From NCBI GenBank assembly GCA_964525565.1, contig CAZGHI010000007.1, positions 1 through 64,000 on the forward strand: a stretch of DNA of 64,000 bases, given 5' to 3'. The translations under genes were made by a program, and so were the position numbers. How positions within the stretch are numbered: position 1 is the stretch's first letter; each line of letters opens with the position of its first letter. The stretch is from OLB6 sp964525565 (GTDB taxonomy: Bacteria; Bacteroidota; Ignavibacteria; Kapaibacteriales; Kapaibacteriaceae). This document shows, piece by piece, positions 28,667 through 36,564 of the stretch. The notes under the pieces are model-generated. The model was not told the DNA's origin. It made no database searches and was given only the letters and a program-made list of their open reading frames with translations.

Positions 28667-30592
28667 ATGACAAGCACGTGGTACACCTTAACATCATTAT
28701 GGGTTCAGGTAACGATGTTGGTCGTGACATCGGTGGTTTCTGCCCAGGACTCTACGTTGTCACGTCCAAGCAGGTACTCAGTAACAGGTATGGTTGCAGG
28801 AGGGCTGGCGTTACACTCAACGGACTTTGTAGAACTGCCAACGTTACCAAACTGTTGTGTACCATATACCGGAGGGGCTTCGCCGGACGCTTCGATTGCG
28901 ATTGGACTTGACTATGTTAGTGGGCTATCGCTCTTTAATCGGGATGTGCACGTTGGTGTACATGCCGGCATGCGATTGCTGCCGGCTACACTAGTGGAGC
29001 AAGAACATGTGGGAAATATCATTAGTGGCAGCACGGTAACCGACGGAACAGTTGAGCATGAGCTGAGCTTGCGATACACAGCAATAGTCATTGAACCGTA
29101 CCTTACGCTGCCAATGCCCGTGAAGGATTTTTCGCTTGGTATCGGTATTCCGATTGGTATTCCGCTCTCCGCACATCTGGATCAGCAACAGAATCTTCTC
29201 ACACCGTCGGATCCGCAATACACGTTTGAGAATGGGGAACGAGCCCGAGCGAAGATGTCGAGTTCTCTTCCGAATGCTGCAGTCCCGCAGTTAAATCTGC
29301 AACTGCGTATCCGATATACGGTTGGGCTTTTTGATAACGTTTCCATAAGCCCCTTTATAGCATATCAACATGCACTTAACAGCATTACTTCGGCAGCACC
29401 GTGGTTGATAAATTCGGTAAATACTGGTGTTCAGGTTGCATACCACATCCCACTACCGTTGCCCCCCCCTATTATTGCACCACCACCACCACCACCACCG
29501 GTGCGACATGTACTTGCAAGTTCAGTTCACATCGTGCCCAAAACGCTCGGAGCAACTACTGTAAACGATACTGTTTTTGCACCTGTTTTGTACGAGCACA
29601 TTACAGACACTGTTGTTGCTGTTCTTCCGACATTGTTGTTTGAATACAACAGCACGGAGCCCATTGGTGGTGATACAGAGCGAGTTCTGTTTGCACAGGC
29701 AATCCAGCAAAGTATGGTTGATTTCAGCGATCAACGTGAGCGCGTGATCATCCGGGGGTCGGCATCGTTCAACGAAGACCCTCGACTGGCTCGTGAACGC
29801 GTTTCAGCCTTGTTGCAACTAGTGAAGGTGGACCAAAATCTTGTAACAATCGAGCTGGTGCACCGCGACAGCACAGTTCGCCCGGAACTTGCCGAAGAAG
29901 GAAGGAGCGTAACTGTTCAGCTAGGCGAACGTCCGCGGATGTTGCGGAGATATGCCGAACGTAAAAGTGTGCAAACAAGGTCCGTCGAACTTTCCGCACT
30001 ACACACATTAACGTGCGAAAACGCACCGTGCACCACATCGGTAACCGTGCAGGGTGCACATTGTGCCGTTACGGAAACCAGTAGTCCTGTGATACCGGTT
30101 ATTGTGGGCGTACCTGTTGATGATTCAACGTCAGTGTCAGAACCGCTGGAAGTTGTAGTACAGTTGACTACCCGCGATGCAGGTGGAGCTCAGACAAGTG
30201 CAGAGGCTGCAGTGGTTGTTGTACGAACAGTAGCCGAAGTACAACGAGAAACAGTTGTAATAAACCCTGATGGCACAAAACAAAGTGGCGAAGTGTTGCT
30301 TTGTTTGTTTGAATATGGTTCCGACAAGTTTTCTGTGGTTGACAATGAAGCGTTGGATGCTGTACGCACAGCTCTGCGCAGTGGGAAGAGCATCACTGTT
30401 GTTGCCGGCACTGACGACTTGGGAACACCCGAATACAATGCACAATTGCGCAGAAAGCGGGCCGATGCTGCCATCCGATTAATAGGGCCATTGGCAACAG
30501 GGTCTGCCATCGAAGCTAAGCAGCATACGGCAGGCGCTGCTCATGCCCCACTGACGCGTATTGCACAGCGTGGTGTTTGGATTCGATTTTGA
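28667..30592 (+). CDS. OmpA-type outer-membrane protein with polyproline hinge and two OmpA-like repeats
   Basis: A 641-residue protein with a signal peptide (TMLVVTSVVSAQ). Residues about 40-265 alternate hydrophobic and polar residues like a beta-barrel (for example LTLPMPVKDFSLGIGIPIG). A proline-rich hinge (APPPPPPPVRH) follows. Two OmpA-C-like segments come next: LFEYNSTEPIGGD...IIRGSASFNEDPRLARERV at about 325-385, and LFEYGSDKFSVVDNEAL...GTDDLGTPEYNAQLRRKRAD at about 545-605. Only the second keeps an Asp and Arg where OmpA domains hold peptidoglycan. It is probably an envelope anchor co-expressed with the preceding secreted propeller protein. Confidence 0.78.
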   Translation: MTSTWYTLTSLWVQVTMLVVTSVVSAQDSTLSRPSRYSVTGMVAGGLALHSTDFVELPTLPNCCVPYTGGASPDASIAIGLDYVSGLSLFNRDVHVGVHAGMRLLPATLVEQEHVGNIISGSTVTDGTVEHELSLRYTAIVIEPYLTLPMPVKDFSLGIGIPIGIPLSAHLDQQQNLLTPSDPQYTFENGERARAKMSSSLPNAAVPQLNLQLRIRYTVGLFDNVSISPFIAYQHALNSITSAAPWLINSVNTGVQVAYHIPLPLPPPIIAPPPPPPPVRHVLASSVHIVPKTLGATTVNDTVFAPVLYEHITDTVVAVLPTLLFEYNSTEPIGGDTERVLFAQAIQQSMVDFSDQRERVIIRGSASFNEDPRLARERVSALLQLVKVDQNLVTIELVHRDSTVRPELAEEGRSVTVQLGERPRMLRRYAERKSVQTRSVELSALHTLTCENAPCTTSVTVQGAHCAVTETSSPVIPVIVGVPVDDSTSVSEPLEVVVQLTTRDAGGAQTSAEAAVVVVRTVAEVQRETVVINPDGTKQSGEVLLCLFEYGSDKFSVVDNEALDAVRTALRSGKSITVVAGTDDLGTPEYNAQLRRKRADAAIRLIGPLATGSAIEAKQHTAGAAHAPLTRIAQRGVWIRF

Positions 30593-30614
30593 ACCGTAAC
30601 GCAAGGGCATCGTT

Positions 30615-31766
30615 ATGAAGCGAAGTGATTTTTATCTCGACCCTGAAGTCGTGTTTTTAAACCACGGTTCGTTTGGAGCATGTCCGCAAATACTCATGGC
30701 TGAACAACAGCGCTGGCAACGAATTCTGGAAACCGAGCCGGTTGCGTTTTTCCATGCATTACCGCAACGGATGAAAGCAGCCCGACAGGCGCTTGCAAGT
30801 TTTGTGGGCGCTAAGGCTTCTGATCTGGTGTTTGTACAGAATAGTACCTATGGAGCAAACGTTATGGCATACGCCATGGCGCGCTACTTGAATCCCGGTG
30901 ACGAAGTGTTGATCCCTGACCACGAGTATGGAGCTTGCCGCAGGGCATTTGAGTTCCACCTTCGGGGTACGGGAATCTCGATAGGTGCATGTTCGATTCC
31001 TCTGCCGGTGCCACCGGATGACCATGTTGCCGATATCGTGATCCAAGCCATTACCCCGCGAACACGAGCCATTTTTATCAGTCATATCACCTCGCCAACA
31101 GCCTGCCTTTTACCGATTGAGAGAATAGGCCGCGAAGCACAGTCGCGAGGAATTCTGATGTTGGTGGATGGAGCACATGCACCCGGTCATATTCCTGTGA
31201 ACCTAAGCGTACTTCCCGCCGATATGTACACAGCCAACTGTCATAAATGGATGTGCTTGCCAAAAGGGTCGGGTTTCCTTTGGGTGAGTCCGGCCATGCA
31301 GAAGATTACTCCACCGTTGGTGGCAAGCTGGGGGAACACATGGCTCTCGGAGGGAGATGGTGAGTTTATTGACGAACACGAGTACATTGGTACCCGTGAC
31401 CCATCTACTTTTTTAACGATACATGAAGCCTTGCGGTGGATGGAAGGCGAAGACTGGTGGGGAATGGTAGAACATGCTCATGCACTGGTAAAGCGTGGAA
31501 TGCAAGAACTCACGAGCATTCCAACAGTTCGGCCTGTGTCTGCCGATTGGCCAAACCACAAGTTGATGATGGGTGCGGTATTATTACCTGATGGAATGGT
31601 CGCATCCGACGTACAGCGCTTATTCCTTCGTGATGACGCTCTGCAGATGAGTTGTATGGAACGGCTGGCGCATACAGTTCTGCGCTTTAGCGTACATGGT
31701 TACACAACGCCGGATGAGGTTCAGGTAATGATAAACGCTGTGCAAGCTTTGCTGGCGCAGCGGTAA
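30615..31766 (+). CDS. Class V aminotransferase, isopenicillin N epimerase-like
   Basis: A 383-residue PLP-dependent enzyme. It begins FLNHGSFGACP, as in the CefD/isopenicillin-N-epimerase-like subgroup. The cofactor aspartate lies in LMLVDGAHAPG and the Schiff-base lysine in TANCHKWMCLPKGSGFLW. The C-terminal RFSVHGYTTPDEV is typical. These enzymes act as epimerases, cysteine desulfurase-like enzymes or aminotransferases; the substrate cannot be inferred. It begins 22 bases after the OmpA-type gene and converges on a small minus-strand gene. Confidence 0.88.
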   Translation: MKRSDFYLDPEVVFLNHGSFGACPQILMAEQQRWQRILETEPVAFFHALPQRMKAARQALASFVGAKASDLVFVQNSTYGANVMAYAMARYLNPGDEVLIPDHEYGACRRAFEFHLRGTGISIGACSIPLPVPPDDHVADIVIQAITPRTRAIFISHITSPTACLLPIERIGREAQSRGILMLVDGAHAPGHIPVNLSVLPADMYTANCHKWMCLPKGSGFLWVSPAMQKITPPLVASWGNTWLSEGDGEFIDEHEYIGTRDPSTFLTIHEALRWMEGEDWWGMVEHAHALVKRGMQELTSIPTVRPVSADWPNHKLMMGAVLLPDGMVASDVQRLFLRDDALQMSCMERLAHTVLRFSVHGYTTPDEVQVMINAVQALLAQR

Positions 31767-31769
31767 GCA

Positions 31770-32009
31770 CTAATTATTAGATTCCAAATGCTGATGTTCA
31801 TGCTTTTGCGGGACATTTTTTACTTCCCGAATTTTTGCAATAAACTGCTCCATGAACTCAAGCGAATCCGGTAGATTCAAACTAAGCTGAGCTCCTCCAT
31901 TGATTTCTAGATCAACATAAATCTCATTATCATGATATTTATACTCAACATTGATGTCGTGAATGTCTGAGAACGGAACGTTATGCTTGCCAAAATGGAA
32001 AATTTTCAT
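31770..32009 (-). CDS. Small hypothetical protein, 79 residues
   Basis: Unrecognised. Begins MKIFHFGKHNVPFSDIHD and ends with a charged tail containing KHEHQHLES. No signal peptide or membrane helix. ATG 32009 has GGAG seven bases upstream; a longer frame exists but adds an unrelated leader. The gene is AT-richer than its neighbours. It follows upp on the same strand, about 100 bases downstream. Confidence 0.6.
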   Translation of the reverse strand: MKIFHFGKHNVPFSDIHDINVEYKYHDNEIYVDLEINGGAQLSLNLPDSLEFMEQFIAKIREVKNVPQKHEHQHLESNN

Positions 32010-32110
32010 GGCGAACTCCGTTAAAGTTGTGAGTAGTATGAATTGAAGTACAATGTACACCGAATCATTCATCAGACAAAACGCGGAAACACACTTTTTT
32101 CATCGCCGGC

Positions 32111-32731
32111 CTATTCTGTTCCGAACATCCTGTCACCCGCATCGCCCAACCCCGGAACAATAAATCCAACGCTATTCAGATGACTGTCGATAGCAGCAAC
32201 AACAATGTTGGCATGCGGATGCGACTCGGCAACTGCGTTAAGTCCTTCCGGTGCGGCAATCACACTTGCTGAACACATACGTGAGAAGCCCGCCTCCTGC
32301 AATTTGTGCATGGTGGCTACCATGCTACCACCGGTGGCAAGCATAGGGTCGAGAACAATGGCCGTTGTTTGTTCGGTTGGTTTAGGTAAGCGGGAATAAT
32401 ATTCGTATGGCAGCAATGTTTCTTCGTTACGGCGCAGTCCCTCAAACCCAACGGAAGCCTCAGGCAGAATTTCAAGGAAGGCGTTCAACAGTCCTAGACC
32501 CGCCCGTAGCACAGGTACCAGAACTACATTACCTGCTATCCGACGTGCCTCGGTTGTGGCAAGAGGTGTTTCCACCGTTCCATGTTGTTCCGGCAGATGT
32601 TTTGAGACCTCAACGGCAAGGTGCAACCCGATTCTGTGAATTGCTTGTCTAAATCTCTGAACTCCGGTGGTACTGTCACGAATAATGGTTAGTTCATGGC
32701 TGATACCTGTTCCACCAAGAGTGTGAATCAT
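32111..32731 (-). CDS. upp: Uracil phosphoribosyltransferase
   Basis: Converts uracil and PRPP to UMP in pyrimidine salvage. The PRPP loop is AIVLDPMLATGGSM and the uracil-binding C-terminus is GFIVPGLGDAGDRMFG. VLVPVLRAGLGLL and LPYEYYSRLP are also conserved. Length is 206 residues, normal for Upp. It starts 13 bases after the outer-membrane protein stop. Very sure. Confidence 0.97.
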   Translation of the reverse strand: MIHTLGGTGISHELTIIRDSTTGVQRFRQAIHRIGLHLAVEVSKHLPEQHGTVETPLATTEARRIAGNVVLVPVLRAGLGLLNAFLEILPEASVGFEGLRRNEETLLPYEYYSRLPKPTEQTTAIVLDPMLATGGSMVATMHKLQEAGFSRMCSASVIAAPEGLNAVAESHPHANIVVAAIDSHLNSVGFIVPGLGDAGDRMFGTE

Positions 32732-32744
32732 AAGGGGGCTTTGG

Positions 32745-33608
32745 TTAAAAGGGCAAATAATACACTAAGGTAAATCTGGGAATTGAATATATCGAGTTTA
32801 CATCTGCCAAATCAACGGACTCAACTGTTGGCATTGCGCTGTTCTTATACGTTTCTCCGGTAACGGGGTCGGAATAAACGCGAACAACTCTGTCGAGGTC
32901 GGTACCTAGAAGGAAATTGTATCGAACGTTGAACATTGGGTAAAAAAGCCCAATTGATGTTGGGATATTCATGCCGATTCCAATACCAGCATTCAGTCCG
33001 TACTTTGCTCGCACGATGGTTCCATCGTTGATATTTGCGTAGGAAAGTCCTAGCTGTGGCAGAAAGTTTACCTTGCTGTACGGGTTAAGACTGTAGAGTG
33101 CAGAGATCTCACCAACCCATGTGGTTATGGGGTCCAACCCAAAGTCCTGGGCCGGTTTCGAATTTTGGGAGTACACTATAGTAGCCTCCAAAACAAGGTG
33201 CGTGGTTACACCATACGTTATTGAACCACCAAAGGCCAACAAGCCATCGAACGAAGCAGTCTTTTGTGGGCCTGCTTCCCTTTCATAGTAACTCCACCGA
33301 GAGGGGTCTGTCGGTAGCGCAGTACTCGTCATCTCCCATCGTTGTAAGTACTGCTGTAGTTCGATAACGGTGAGTGATCCTAAAGACAAGCCAACGCCAA
33401 TTTTCCGAGGTTTAATCCACTTTTCCCAGGCGACACTGTCGGCAAAGTAGTTGTCGAGGGCCAATTCCCAGTCGCGATCGTCGGGGTAATCTTCGTCGCG
33501 CGGTGGTTTCGGCTGAGCGTTGGCAGCACACACAACAACGGCGAGTGTAAGTGCCAGTTTAAAAAAGGTTTGTGCGGTTGTTGTTGTTAGGTCGATAATA
33601 CGTTGCAT
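32745..33608 (-). CDS. Outer-membrane beta-barrel-like protein from an internal start
   Basis: A 287-residue protein expected from ATG 33608, preceded by AGAGGA seven bases upstream. Residues 1-31 form a signal peptide (hydrophobic core LALTLAVVVCAANA, cleavage before QPKPP). A charged segment (DEDYPDDRDW) follows, then alternating strands such as IGVGLSLGSLTVIEL, GLNAGIGIGMNIP and FTLVYYLPF, the last ending in Phe like many outer-membrane barrels. The first 18 residues are also the TatD C-terminus in the same frame. Function unknown. Confidence 0.72.
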   Translation of the reverse strand: MQRIIDLTTTTAQTFFKLALTLAVVVCAANAQPKPPRDEDYPDDRDWELALDNYFADSVAWEKWIKPRKIGVGLSLGSLTVIELQQYLQRWEMTSTALPTDPSRWSYYEREAGPQKTASFDGLLAFGGSITYGVTTHLVLEATIVYSQNSKPAQDFGLDPITTWVGEISALYSLNPYSKVNFLPQLGLSYANINDGTIVRAKYGLNAGIGIGMNIPTSIGLFYPMFNVRYNFLLGTDLDRVVRVYSDPVTGETYKNSAMPTVESVDLADVNSIYSIPRFTLVYYLPF

Positions 33609-34775
33609 GGTTGTTCCTCTGATCTCTGCAATTCTTTCGGCAACAAACTGCACTAGGGCTGGTTCATTGCGTTTCCCCCGATGAGGTTCAGGCGTAATGT
33701 ATGGCGAATCAGTCTCAATCATAAATCTGTCGTCAGGCACTGTGGTCACAACGTCGTGTAACGTCGAACGTTTGAATGTGATATTGCCGGTAAACGAAAC
33801 CAACATACCTGCATTCAGCGCTCTCTTTAGGGTGTCAGTCCCGCTTGAGAAGCAATGTAGCACTCCACGAAGCGTACCATCCTGTTCTTCTTCGATAATG
33901 GTTAACACGTCGTTATCTGCTTCGCGGTTATGAACGATGATTGGCAGGTTCACGCGTTTAGCAATTCGGATTTGCTCTCTAAACCAAAGCTGCTGTACGT
34001 TTTTGGGCGCAAAATCATAGTAATAGTCAAGCCCGATTTCTCCAATGGCAACAACCTTTTTGGCAGTAGCTTCCAACTCGACTGCGTAGAGTTCATTCAG
34101 GTCCAGGTTTGCTACGTGGTGTGGATGAACACCAACACCACGAGAGAGTCCGTCGTTAGCTGAAACGATTTCCGCTAGATGCTGTCGCCTTGCGGGTTCG
34201 ATGTCCGGAACTACTATATGCCGAACTCCTGCATCCCACGCGCGCTGAAGTACTTCTGCACGATCGGCCTCGAATGCTTTTACGTCAATATGAGCATGGG
34301 AATCAATTCGAGGCTGCGTAGCCATGAAATCATGAATCTGCTGTATCTGTCTCGCATGACGAACGTTGCTCCATACCTTGCGGATAACTCCCTTAGGGTC
34401 TATCAGATATGATGTGCGCACAATTCCCATGTATTCGCGGCCATAGAGTTTTTTAAGCTTCCACACATCATATAGGTCTATGATTTTGCGGTGTGGATCG
34501 GCTAGAAGCGTAAAGTTCAGATTGTATTTGGCCTTAAACGCATTGTGCGACTCTACGCTGTCCGGACTAACACCAATAACCTGTATTCCAAGATCCGTAA
34601 GTACGCTCATGCTGTCGCGAAATGAACATGCCTGAGCCGTGCACGTTGGCGTATCGTCTTCAGGATAAAAGTAAAGAAGAACCCACCGCCCCTTACAATC
34701 CTTCAGCGATAAACGTCCACCAGTATCTGTGTTTGCCGTGAATGCGGGTGCCCGTGTACCTTCGAGAAGTGCCAT
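32745..34775 (-). CDS. Single reading frame fusing Bcp peroxiredoxin, TatD nuclease and an outer-membrane protein
   Basis: One uninterrupted 676-residue frame holds three normally separate proteins. Residues 1-150 are a Bcp-type peroxiredoxin, 151-407 a complete TatD-family metallohydrolase, and the rest a signal-peptide-bearing beta-barrel-like protein. There is no stop codon at either junction. ATG 34775 (MALLEGTRAPAF) is the family-like start; ATG 34784 is also possible. An internal ATG at 33608 with AGAGGA seven bases upstream probably drives separate synthesis of the outer-membrane protein, because a fused product would carry an internal signal peptide. It may be a true fusion, overlapping use of one frame, or lost stop codons. 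The gene lies between dnaX (59 bases upstream) and upp. Confidence 0.8.
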   Translation of the reverse strand: MALLEGTRAPAFTANTDTGGRLSLKDCKGRWVLLYFYPEDDTPTCTAQACSFRDSMSVLTDLGIQVIGVSPDSVESHNAFKAKYNLNFTLLADPHRKIIDLYDVWKLKKLYGREYMGIVRTSYLIDPKGVIRKVWSNVRHARQIQQIHDFMATQPRIDSHAHIDVKAFEADRAEVLQRAWDAGVRHIVVPDIEPARRQHLAEIVSANDGLSRGVGVHPHHVANLDLNELYAVELEATAKKVVAIGEIGLDYYYDFAPKNVQQLWFREQIRIAKRVNLPIIVHNREADNDVLTIIEEEQDGTLRGVLHCFSSGTDTLKRALNAGMLVSFTGNITFKRSTLHDVVTTVPDDRFMIETDSPYITPEPHRGKRNEPALVQFVAERIAEIRGTTMQRIIDLTTTTAQTFFKLALTLAVVVCAANAQPKPPRDEDYPDDRDWELALDNYFADSVAWEKWIKPRKIGVGLSLGSLTVIELQQYLQRWEMTSTALPTDPSRWSYYEREAGPQKTASFDGLLAFGGSITYGVTTHLVLEATIVYSQNSKPAQDFGLDPITTWVGEISALYSLNPYSKVNFLPQLGLSYANINDGTIVRAKYGLNAGIGIGMNIPTSIGLFYPMFNVRYNFLLGTDLDRVVRVYSDPVTGETYKNSAMPTVESVDLADVNSIYSIPRFTLVYYLPF
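33555..34325 (-). other. TatD family metal-dependent hydrolase domain of the fused frame
   Basis: Metal-dependent DNase/hydrolase with a TIM-barrel fold. It begins with Met (34325) and shows all metal ligands: DSHAHID, AIGEIGLDYYY, IIVHNREAD, VLHCFSSG and MIETDSPYI. The C-terminal helix IAEIRGTTMQRIIDLTTTTAQ-TFFKL aligns with the usual TatD end (R/K-G-x-S/T ... T-x-N-A-x-x-L-F-x-L), so the domain is complete where the next protein's signal peptide begins. There is no separate stop codon. Confidence 0.93.
34326..34775 (-). other. bcp: Bcp/AhpC-TSA peroxiredoxin domain of the fused frame
   Basis: Thiol peroxidase that reduces peroxides. Peroxidatic Cys45 lies in DDTPTCTAQAC and the resolving Cys50 is five residues on, the atypical two-cysteine arrangement of Bcp. 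GIQVIGVSPDSVESH and the terminal VRTSYLIDPKGVIRKVW are normal for the family. The domain is full length (about 150 residues) and runs directly into TatD after QQIHDF. Confidence 0.93.
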
Positions 34776-34834
34776 ACAAAACATGAATAATCAAGTGAAT
34801 GGCAAAGGTACGGCATGGAGGAGAAGCGGGTTGC

Positions 34835-36541
34835 CTAAACATCAATGCGGCGAGCCTGAAACAACTCTATCAACGCTTGTTCTACTGGGGTGGGCACGTC
34901 TTCAACAATGTGGGTATCGTTGGCCGGTATCCTCTGTTCACCTTTTGGGGATAAACCATCGGATGGAACTTCATGTGCACTCACAGACATCACCTGAACA
35001 CCCACCGGTGTGCCAAAGATAGTCAGCAGGTGTTCTTTTAGTTCTGGTAGTTTATCTGCCACCCGGTGGGCGATAACATTGGCTGTAGGCAGTAACAGCA
35101 ACCCTACATCCGAAAAGTCCACGCCTAACAATCCTTGCTTTATGGACGACCGTATAAACGCCAGGTGCTCCGGAAGTGCATCGAGCACGTCTGGCCAGCG
35201 CAGAGCAAGATCCAGTTTCGATAATGAGTTAACCGGCTTGCTCATCTCTCGTAGTTTTTTGCTGAAGGGAGTAGCTCGCTGCAGCTCAACTGTATTGGCA
35301 TTGGAACGTTGCTGTTGCTTGGGTTGTCGTGCTTCAAGGGTATTTCGTGGACCGATCTTAAGGGCTACGGGTACTCCGCCAACCGGGGAGGGCACAGAGC
35401 CAGCACCAAGTCGGGCCAGCAGTTCGCCCAGATCAACACTAGACTCCATTGAAGCTAGTTTGACAAGGGTAAACTCAAATCGAATTCTCGGTTGTGGCGG
35501 GTTTTGTCGCAATTGAGCTTCCCCGGCAGACAGTACAGCTAACAGGCGAACAAGATCAGTTGAGGTATAGTGCGACGCCTCTGCAGTGTACCGTTCGCGC
35601 GTAGCCTGAGCCCCTTCTATGAGTGCGTCCGATCCTGTGGCAACAACGGTGAGCAGGTTGCGGTAATGTTCCAAGAGTCCAACCAGACACTCTTGAACAT
35701 CGTATCCTCGCTGAACAACTTGCTGAGCGAGCATAAGAATACGTCCAACATTCCTCTCACGAGCAGCCACGCTTACGTCGAAAAAGAAGTCTGCATCAAT
35801 TAAATGAAGGGCATTGGAAACATCTGCTATCGTGATGGTGTTGCCACAGAATGCAACAACCTGGTCGAAGATGCTCTGGGCATCACGCATAGAACCGTCG
35901 GACTTGCGAGCGATGGCATGTAGCGACGGCTCGTCTATTTGAATCTTGTCTGCAGAAGCAATGGTAGCCAGGTGCGCAACTGTTGCCTGAACCTCCATGC
36001 GATGAAAGTCAAAACGCTGGCACCTGCTTAGAATGGTTGCGGGAACCTTGTGAATTTCCGTTGTTGCGAAGATGAATACCAGGTGGGGAGGTGGTTCTTC
36101 GAGGGTTTTCAGTAAAGCATTAAAAGCTGCTGTTGACAGCATGTGAACTTCGTCAATGATGTACATCTTGTATGACCCGGCAACCGGGGCATATCGGGCA
36201 TTATCGCGTAGTTTTCGTACATCATCAACACTGTTGTTCGAGGCACCGTCGATTTCAATAACATCAACACTGCGACTGTTCAACACGTCGCGACAAGCAT
36301 CACATTCGTTGCATGGTTCGGCATTAACAGGTTGCACGCAATTGAGTGCACGGGCCAGAATACGAGCGCATGTTGTTTTGCCAACACCTCGTGGTCCGGT
36401 AAAAAGATAGGCGTGGTGCACTCTCCCGGTGGATAAGGCATTCCGTAGTGTAGTTGTAACATGCTCCTGCCCAACCACGTCAGAGAATCGCAAAGGTCGC
36501 CACTTTCTGGCAGTAACAACAAAATTTTGATCCGGTATCAT
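34835..36541 (-). CDS. dnaX: DNA polymerase III subunits gamma and tau
   Basis: Clamp-loader ATPase, 568 residues. KWRPLRFSDVVGQEHV opens the AAA+ domain. Walker A is GPRGVGKTT, zinc cysteines lie in CVQP...CNECDAC, Walker B is MYIIDEVHML, and SRC-QRFDF with an arginine-finger serine follows. Domain III and a basic/glutamine-rich linker lead to a C-terminal tau region. An A6 run lies in SKKLREM, but the phase is wrong for a classic slippery heptamer, so a short gamma form is not predicted. It is divergent from the first protease gene with 23 bases between the starts. Confidence 0.96.
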   Translation of the reverse strand: MIPDQNFVVTARKWRPLRFSDVVGQEHVTTTLRNALSTGRVHHAYLFTGPRGVGKTTCARILARALNCVQPVNAEPCNECDACRDVLNSRSVDVIEIDGASNNSVDDVRKLRDNARYAPVAGSYKMYIIDEVHMLSTAAFNALLKTLEEPPPHLVFIFATTEIHKVPATILSRCQRFDFHRMEVQATVAHLATIASADKIQIDEPSLHAIARKSDGSMRDAQSIFDQVVAFCGNTITIADVSNALHLIDADFFFDVSVAARERNVGRILMLAQQVVQRGYDVQECLVGLLEHYRNLLTVVATGSDALIEGAQATRERYTAEASHYTSTDLVRLLAVLSAGEAQLRQNPPQPRIRFEFTLVKLASMESSVDLGELLARLGAGSVPSPVGGVPVALKIGPRNTLEARQPKQQQRSNANTVELQRATPFSKKLREMSKPVNSLSKLDLALRWPDVLDALPEHLAFIRSSIKQGLLGVDFSDVGLLLLPTANVIAHRVADKLPELKEHLLTIFGTPVGVQVMSVSAHEVPSDGLSPKGEQRIPANDTHIVEDVPTPVEQALIELFQARRIDV

Positions 36542-36564
36542 AGTAGATTACAACCTAGTATAGT

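Noticed and set aside
35225..35270. dnaX programmed -1 frameshift at an A6 run
   Set aside because: The run is phased C AAA AAA C rather than X XXY YYZ, and no downstream stem or close stop in the -1 frame was evident.
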